NCBI RefSeq assembly: GCF_946479685.1
Contig: NZ_CAMLGS010000017.1
Span: 1-51,969 of the forward strand
Length of the DNA stretch: 51,969 nucleotides
Direction of reading: 5' to 3'
Source of the DNA: an uncultured Methylotenera sp.
GTDB lineage: Bacteria; Pseudomonadota; Gammaproteobacteria; Burkholderiales; Methylophilaceae
Position numbers and translations under genes: made by a program. This document shows positions 47,304 through 51,969 of the stretch, piece by piece. Under the pieces are notes generated by a model. That model ran no database searches and was not told the DNA's origin. It worked only from the letters and a program-made list of their open reading frames with translations. Every line of letters starts with the position of its first letter. Position 1 is the first letter of the stretch.

Positions 47304-47310
47304 ACGAACT

Positions 47311-48165
47311 ATGCAAACAGACCCGCACCTACTTACCAAGCGAATGCTGCAGTCCGCACTGCCAGTGCGTGCAGTTGATGCACACAAAGGAACCTCCGGT
47401 AGTGTCGCGATTATTGGTGGCGATGACGGCATGGTGGGCGCAGTGCTGCTAGCGGCTAGGGCGGCATTGTTGTCCGGTGTTGGCAGGGTATATGCTGCCA
47501 TGCTTTGCGATACAGCGCCTGCTGTTGATTTACTGCATCCGGAAATTATGATGCGTAGGCCGGATGCGCTGGCAACACTGGCGCAGTTGGATGCAGTAGC
47601 TATCGGCCCAGGCTTGGGGCAGTCCGATGCTGCTATTACTGAGCTTACTTTTTGGCTGACGCAAGCATGCCCGCTGGTGCTGGATGCAGATGCGCTGAAT
47701 TTAATTGCTGTGCATCATCCGTTAGCTGAGCTGCTGAAAAACAGACGTGCCTCAACAGTGATTACTCCGCACGTGGGCGAGGCGGCAAGGTTGATGGGTA
47801 TTAGTACGACTGTGATTCAAAACCAGCGCGTAGAAAGTGCGGTGAGATTAGCACAATCGCTGCAAGTGATTTGCGTGCTTAAAGGTGCAGGTACCATCAT
47901 CGCAGAGCAGGATGGAGGCTATTGTGTTAATAGTACAGGTAACCCAGCGCTGGCGACTGGCGGTACCGGTGATGTGTTGACTGGTGTGATTGCCAGTTTA
48001 ATCGCACAGGGTGTCGCGCTAGCTCTGGCAGCCAAGTTGGGTGTGTATGTGCATGGTGCCGCGGCAGATGCGTTAGTTGCACGCGGGCTAGGTCCGCTTG
48101 GTTTAACTGCGTCGGAGCTGGTGACGGCTATGCGCACTGTGCTTAATCAACTGAATCGTGATTGA
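47311..48165 (+). CDS. nnrD: ADP-dependent NAD(P)H-hydrate dehydratase
   Basis: 284 residues with a ribokinase-like fold. KGTSGSVAIIGGDDGMVGAVLLAARAALLSGVGRVYAAM, VAIGPGLG, LDADALN, ITPHVGEAARL and the ATP-site NPALATGGTGDVLTGVIASL define the family. It repairs hydrated NAD(P)H. Only the dehydratase domain is present; the epimerase (NnrE) domain often fused to it is absent. It lies 7 nt after recJ. Confidence 0.94.
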   Translation: MQTDPHLLTKRMLQSALPVRAVDAHKGTSGSVAIIGGDDGMVGAVLLAARAALLSGVGRVYAAMLCDTAPAVDLLHPEIMMRRPDALATLAQLDAVAIGPGLGQSDAAITELTFWLTQACPLVLDADALNLIAVHHPLAELLKNRRASTVITPHVGEAARLMGISTTVIQNQRVESAVRLAQSLQVICVLKGAGTIIAEQDGGYCVNSTGNPALATGGTGDVLTGVIASLIAQGVALALAAKLGVYVHGAAADALVARGLGPLGLTASELVTAMRTVLNQLNRD

Positions 48166-48212
48166 TCGGCTAACTAAGCTTAGTTAGGTGTGAGCAATAG
48201 TGGCTCACCAGC

Positions 48213-48764
48213 TTATTTGATTTGCCATTTGAGCCATGTAAATAAAATATTGCCGTTGCCTTGACCGCCTGGAATGTACGTGGACTGTACCGCTAATTGC
48301 TTATATTCAATCGAAGCAATCGGGGCAATAATCGGTATTGGCGCGTAATGGTAGTCTTCACGCAGGGTGACGCCCAGCGTGTAGCCCGCCCCTAGGCGAA
48401 AATCATTATTGGCATGCCACATTTTCTGAAAAGCATAACCAGCCACAGGCTCCATTTCTTTGTGTGAGTCTGCAAACACCATCGCGTATAAGCCATGCCA
48501 GTCACCATCTGCATCGTATCTATACTTGCCAAAGCCTATGCCCCAAGGGTGCTCGTTGTAGCCGTCTATTTTTTCTTTATCGTAAAACGCGCGGTTGTGC
48601 CAAGTGTTGATGGGTAGATATAGCTCATGATCCCTACTGTTCCAGGTTTCAGACAATGAGTTTTTAATGTCAGCCCATAATCCATCGGATGTCGTGTCGT
48701 CGGCATAAGCGTGAAAATGGGGTGAGATGATGAGTAAAATCGTAGCTGCAATTTTTTTTATCAT
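48213..48764 (-). CDS. pagP: Lipid A palmitoyltransferase PagP
   Basis: 183 residues with a signal peptide (MIKKIAATILLIISPHFHAYA). The N-terminal amphipathic helix (WADIKNSLSETW) precedes an 8-strand barrel. The catalytic H56 (LPINTWHNRAFY) and D99-S100 (VFADSHKEMEP) of PagP are present, with GYNEHPWGIGFGKY and the terminal strand ILFTWLKWQIK. It transfers palmitate from phospholipid to lipid A in the outer membrane and increases resistance to cationic peptides. It is convergent with nnrD. Confidence 0.92.
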   Translation of the reverse strand: MIKKIAATILLIISPHFHAYADDTTSDGLWADIKNSLSETWNSRDHELYLPINTWHNRAFYDKEKIDGYNEHPWGIGFGKYRYDADGDWHGLYAMVFADSHKEMEPVAGYAFQKMWHANNDFRLGAGYTLGVTLREDYHYAPIPIIAPIASIEYKQLAVQSTYIPGGQGNGNILFTWLKWQIK

Positions 48765-48935
48765 GATTAATCATACTATCATTCGCGCTTAAATCCCATC
48801 CTCTAAAATTAAGTTACAATATTGCAACATCGTAGCGAGCTTAAAAATGATGGCAGGAGTACGACAAAGCTCGTCTGCAAAAGTACATAAGCCATATACT
48901 TTTAGTTTAAAAACTCAAGAAAAATTAGGGGTAGC

Positions 48936-49688
48936 ATGCCTAGAAAAATAGTAGTTGCCAATTGGAAAATGCATGGCAACTTAGCAACGAATCAACAGCT
49001 TCTGCAAGCTTATCTTGGTCGATTAAGTGCACTCAAAAATGTTGAAGTAATCGTCTGTGTCCCATATCCATACCTCGCGCAAGTGCAAAGTCTGCTGCAA
49101 CACAGCGCCATTGCATGGGGTGCGCAAAATCTAAGTAAAGATGTTGTTGGTGCTTATACCGGTGAAGTCAGCGCAAGCATGTTGAAGGATTTTGGTGCAA
49201 CCCACGTCATTATCGGTCATTCCGAGCGTGCAACCGCATATTGCGAGTCTGATGAAAATATCGCTGCCAAATTTATGCAAGCCAAGGCGCACGGCTTAAC
49301 GCCTATACTGTGTGTAGGTGAAACCCTGATTGAGCGTGAGGCTGGCGTGATGGAAATGGTGGTGGCCAAGCAGATTGACACCATTATTAATCTATACGGT
49401 GCGGCTGTTTTTGCGAACACCATTGTTTCTTATGAGCCGATTTGGGCGATTGGCACCGGCTTGGCAGCTACGCCAGATCAAGCGCAGAGCATGCATGAAT
49501 TTATTCGCCATAGGATTGCAGGCCATAATCAAGAGGCCGCTGTCAGCTTGAAAATCCTTTACGGGGGGAGCGTAAATCCTCAAAATGCGGTACAATTATT
49601 CAATATGCAGGATATAGATGGTGGCTTAATTGGCAGGTGCTCATTAAGCGCGCAAGAATTTGAAGGAATTTGCCAAGCGGCATCTTAA
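48936..49688 (+). CDS. tpiA: Triosephosphate isomerase, second copy
   Basis: 250 residues, the standard length. Catalytic Lys in ANWKMHGN, His in IIGHSERA and Glu in SYEPIWAIGTG; phosphate loop YGGSVNPQNA and GGLIGRCSL. It is immediately upstream of secG, the usual betaproteobacterial place (tpiA-secG-tRNA-Leu-nuo). This is likely the housekeeping copy. It differs throughout from the copy at 15743. Confidence 0.95.
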   Translation: MPRKIVVANWKMHGNLATNQQLLQAYLGRLSALKNVEVIVCVPYPYLAQVQSLLQHSAIAWGAQNLSKDVVGAYTGEVSASMLKDFGATHVIIGHSERATAYCESDENIAAKFMQAKAHGLTPILCVGETLIEREAGVMEMVVAKQIDTIINLYGAAVFANTIVSYEPIWAIGTGLAATPDQAQSMHEFIRHRIAGHNQEAAVSLKILYGGSVNPQNAVQLFNMQDIDGGLIGRCSLSAQEFEGICQAAS

Positions 49689-49773
49689 GGTTGGAAACCG
49701 GGCTTTGGTTCGGGCAAGGCGCTGATTTGATTCGGCTTTCACTTAAGTGTTGTAGTGGTGTATAAGGTAAAAA

Positions 49774-50115
49774 ATGGAAAATATCGTATTAGTAATTCAT
49801 GTATTAGCGGCTTCTGGCGTGATTGGCTTGGTATTGTTGCAGCATGGTAAGGGCGCAGATATGGGCGCATCTTTCGGTAGCGGTGCATCAGGTAGCTTGT
49901 TTGGTGTGTCTGGCTCGTCTAATTTTATGAGTCGCGCGACAGCGGGCTTTGTATTTGTATTTTTTATTACTAGCTTAACGTTGGCTTACTTGTCTAGTCA
50001 TAAAGCTAGTAGCGGTAGTGTGGTTAAAGCAATCTCAACGCAGGCGGTTGATGCTGCCAAGCCTGCGCCAGCTGCTGCAACTGAAACAACCAGTACAGAG
50101 GCTGTGCCAAAATAA
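49774..50115 (+). CDS. secG: Preprotein translocase subunit SecG
   Basis: 113 residues with two membrane segments (about residues 4-22 and 54-72). The conserved GLVLLQHGKGADMGASFGSGASGSLFG links them, and SSNFMSRATA precedes the second. The C-terminus is an Ala/Thr-rich tail. SecG is the auxiliary subunit of the SecYEG channel. Confidence 0.95.
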   Translation: MENIVLVIHVLAASGVIGLVLLQHGKGADMGASFGSGASGSLFGVSGSSNFMSRATAGFVFVFFITSLTLAYLSSHKASSGSVVKAISTQAVDAAKPAPAAATETTSTEAVPK

Positions 50116-50134
50116 TCTTGTGGTTTAAGCATAT

Positions 50135-50219
50135 GCCGTCGTGGTGGAATTGGTAGACACGCTATCTTGAGGGGGTAGTGACGAAAGTCGTGAGAGTTCG
50201 AGTCTCTCCGTCGGCACCA
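50135..50219 (+). tRNA. tRNA-Leu (anticodon GAG)
   Basis: 85 nt including an encoded CCA. Anticodon stem CTATC/GGTAG with loop TTGAGGG gives GAG. The D arm is GTGGAATTGGTAGACAC, the long variable arm folds around GAC-GAAA-GTC, and the T arm is GAGAG-TTCGAGT-CTCTC. The acceptor arms GCCGTCG and CGTCGGC have a T-T mismatch at the fifth pair. It lies between secG and nuoA, its common position in betaproteobacteria. Confidence 0.95.
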
Positions 50220-50356
50220 TTTAGTAGTTTGTTAGTAGTTTTGATTTTTTGGTTACAAGTAGTAAATCTAGTCTGGAAGTTGTTAGTTTTTGGTGACAAT
50301 AAAGCGTAGCGTTTATTTGTTGCAAATTCTTTAGTAATTTAGTCTGGGGTTTGTTA

Positions 50357-50713
50357 GTGCTAGAAAATTATTTTCCGATATTGCTGTTTATTCTTGTAGG
50401 CTTGGCCGTTGGTGTTGGCCCGCTAATCCTCTCTAAACTAGTCTCTCCAAGCAGACCTGACTCTGCAAAAAACTCCCCGTATGAATGTGGCTTTGAAGCC
50501 TTCGAAGATGCGCGTATGAAGTTCGACGTGCGTTACTATCTTGTTGCTATCCTATTTATTTTGTTCGACTTGGAAATCGCGTTCCTGTTTCCGTGGGCTG
50601 TGGTGCTGCGTGAAATAGGCTTATTCGGTTTTCTGGCGATGATGGTTTTTTTAGGCGTGCTTGTGATTGGCTTCATCTACGAGTGGATGAAGGGCGCATT
50701 GGAATGGGATTAA
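50357..50713 (+). CDS. nuoA: NADH-quinone oxidoreductase subunit A
   Basis: 118 residues from GTG 50357, with CTGGGG 7 nt upstream; TTG 50351 is too close to that site. Three membrane segments. [40 protein letters not shown] is the NuoA signature, including the conserved Cys loop. First gene of the complex I operon, which continues beyond the window. Confidence 0.96.
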   Translation: MLENYFPILLFILVGLAVGVGPLILSKLVSPSRPDSAKNSPYECGFEAFEDARMKFDVRYYLVAILFILFDLEIAFLFPWAVVLREIGLFGFLAMMVFLGVLVIGFIYEWMKGALEWD

Positions 50714-50720
50714 TTGAATC

Positions 50721-51197
50721 ATGAGTCTTGAAGGTGTTTTAGAAAAAGGGTTTGTCACCACTACGTTGGATACGGTGATTAACTATACCCGTACCGGATC
50801 CCTGTGGCCGATGACTTTTGGTTTGGCCTGTTGTGCGGTAGAAATGATGCATGCAGGCGCCTCTCGTTATGACCTTGACCGTTTTGGTATCGTATTCCGT
50901 CCCAGTCCACGACAATCTGATGTAATGATCGTGGCTGGGACTTTAGTCAATAAAATGGCACCAGCATTGCGTAAAGTGTACGACCAGATGGCTGAACCGC
51001 GCTGGGTGATTTCCATGGGTTCATGCGCTAATGGCGGTGGCTATTATCATTACTCTTATGCAGTGGTGCGCGGCTGTGATCGTATTGTGCCTGTTGATGT
51101 GTATGTGCCGGGATGTCCGCCTACCGCAGAAGCCTTGTTGTACGGCATTATTCAGTTGCAAAACAAAATTAAGCGTACTAACACCATCGCCCGTTAA
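50721..51197 (+). CDS. nuoB: NADH-quinone oxidoreductase subunit B
   Basis: 158 residues. The four ligands of iron-sulphur cluster N2 are C37 and C38 (LACCAVEMM), C102 (GSCANGGG) and C132 (VPGCPPTAE). The [26 protein letters not shown] segment is conserved. It is a peripheral-arm subunit next to the quinone site. Confidence 0.98.
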   Translation: MSLEGVLEKGFVTTTLDTVINYTRTGSLWPMTFGLACCAVEMMHAGASRYDLDRFGIVFRPSPRQSDVMIVAGTLVNKMAPALRKVYDQMAEPRWVISMGSCANGGGYYHYSYAVVRGCDRIVPVDVYVPGCPPTAEALLYGIIQLQNKIKRTNTIAR

Positions 51198-51228
51198 TAA
51201 ATGCGTCTGTTAAATTAAGAACAAAATT

Positions 51229-51825
51229 ATGTCAGCTAAATTAGATCAACTCTTAGCCAGTTTGCAGACGGTACTTGGTGAAAAAGTTACTAAGCAAACT
51301 GTTGCTTTGGATGAAATTACTATTGAGTGCCGTGCCGAAGATTACCTTGCTGTGTGCCAGTCTTTGCGTGATGAGGATGGGTTAAAGTTCGAGCAGTTAA
51401 TTGATCTATGCGGTGTGGACTATCAAGAGTACGGTGAAGGCAGCTATGATGGTCTGCGTTATGCTGTAGTCTGTCATTTACTTTCTGTGTCATTGAATCA
51501 ACGTCTGCGTTTGCGCGTATTTGCCAAAGACGAAGACTTCCCAATATTGCCCACCTTGGTTGGTGTGTGGCCGGTAGCTAACTGGTTTGAGCGTGAAGCG
51601 TTCGACCTGTACGGCATTATGTTTGAAAACCATCCAGACCTGCGTCGTTTGTTGACTGACTATGGTTTTGTTGGTCACCCGTTTCGTAAAGATTTCCCTA
51701 TGATTGGTAACGTCGAAATGCGTTATGACCCTGAGCAGCAACGTGTCATTTATCAGCCAGTTTCTATTGAGTTGCGTAATAACGTGCCACGCGTAATTCG
51801 TAACGAAGGAGCGCATCATGGCTGA
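51229..51825 (+). CDS. nuoC: NADH-quinone oxidoreductase subunit C
   Basis: 198 residues. The 30-kDa subunit signature [38 protein letters not shown] is present. It is separate from NuoD here, unlike the E. coli NuoCD fusion. It overlaps the nuoD start by 8 nt. Confidence 0.97.
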   Translation: MSAKLDQLLASLQTVLGEKVTKQTVALDEITIECRAEDYLAVCQSLRDEDGLKFEQLIDLCGVDYQEYGEGSYDGLRYAVVCHLLSVSLNQRLRLRVFAKDEDFPILPTLVGVWPVANWFEREAFDLYGIMFENHPDLRRLLTDYGFVGHPFRKDFPMIGNVEMRYDPEQQRVIYQPVSIELRNNVPRVIRNEGAHHG

Positions 51826-51969
51826 GATTAGAAATTACACCATGAATTTTGGTCCACAGCACCCGGCAGCGCATGGTGTGCTGCGTTTGGTGCTGGAGTT
51901 GGATGGTGAAGTAATCCAGCGTGCCGACCCGCATATCGGTTTGCTGCATCGCGGCACTGAAAAATTAGC
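51818..51969 (+). CDS. nuoD: NADH-quinone oxidoreductase subunit D (5' part only)
   Basis: From ATG 51818 (GAAGGAG about 6 nt upstream) the frame reads [20 protein letters not shown], then [28 protein letters not shown] and runs off the window. The GPQHPAAHG and [11 protein letters not shown] motifs identify the 49-kDa quinone-site subunit. Overlap with nuoC indicates coupled translation. Confidence 0.97.
   Translation, partial: MAEIRNYTMNFGPQHPAAHGVLRLVLELDGEVIQRADPHIGLLHRGTEKL

Noticed and set aside
48170..48208. 18-bp palindrome CTAACTAAGCTTAGTTAG and a GTGAGC/GCTCAC hairpin between nnrD and pagP
   Set aside because: Probably just the convergent transcription end; no T-run or known site, so not listed as a feature.

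Overview
This window looks like a chromosomal segment of a betaproteobacterium, most likely a Methylophilaceae member close to Methylotenera. That placement is inferred from the gene order nadB / rpoE-rseABC-mucD / lepA-lepB-DUF4845-rnc-era-recO-pdxJ-acpS, the moderate GC content and the protein sequences; no database was searched. Almost all of it is ordinary, densely packed core genome. One accessory island (about 29.1-41.7 kb) breaks the pattern.

Layout. 1-3390 (minus): an RhlE-type DEAD-box helicase cut by the left edge, then nadB. 3430-7866 (plus): the envelope-stress unit rpoE, rseA, rseB, rseC and the periplasmic protease mucD, with a sigma-E-type promoter ahead of rpoE. 8089-16531 (plus): lepA, signal peptidase, a small membrane protein, rnc, era, recO, pdxJ, acpS, tcdA and a first triosephosphate isomerase. 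16726-23195: polyphosphate kinase behind a good Pho box, a SixA-like phosphatase, a PA2779/PA2778-type pair, a basic H1-like DNA-binding candidate with an operator-like repeat (minus), and exopolyphosphatase (minus). 23409-28806: htpG behind a sigma-32 promoter, glycogen phosphorylase and a DUF4197 protein.

29105-41650 is a two-partner-secretion locus: tpsB transporter, a lipoprotein, a 2182-residue FhaB/CdiA-like exoprotein, then a row of small exported proteins separated by broken pieces of exoprotein C-termini. The intact exoprotein ends in a segment with a candidate Ser-Asp-His hydrolase triad. A small lipoprotein gene overlaps its stop codon. Downstream, short tail remnants precede most of the orphan lipoprotein or signal-peptide genes, one remnant matches an internal part of the exoprotein, and copies of a GGGACAGACCAC motif lie at or near the junctions. 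I read this as a contact-dependent-inhibition-like system whose toxins act in the cell envelope, with an archive of displaced toxin-tail/immunity modules. This is the most interesting part of the window.

41698-51969: msrA (minus), a Y-family DNA polymerase, a glycine-zipper envelope protein, an RpfE-like conserved protein, recJ, nnrD, pagP (minus), a second triosephosphate isomerase, secG, tRNA-Leu(GAG) and the start of the complex I operon (nuoA, nuoB, nuoC, partial nuoD).

Limits: all family calls come from reading motifs and proteins by eye. Promoters and terminators are pattern matches. The toxin/immunity roles are hypotheses.
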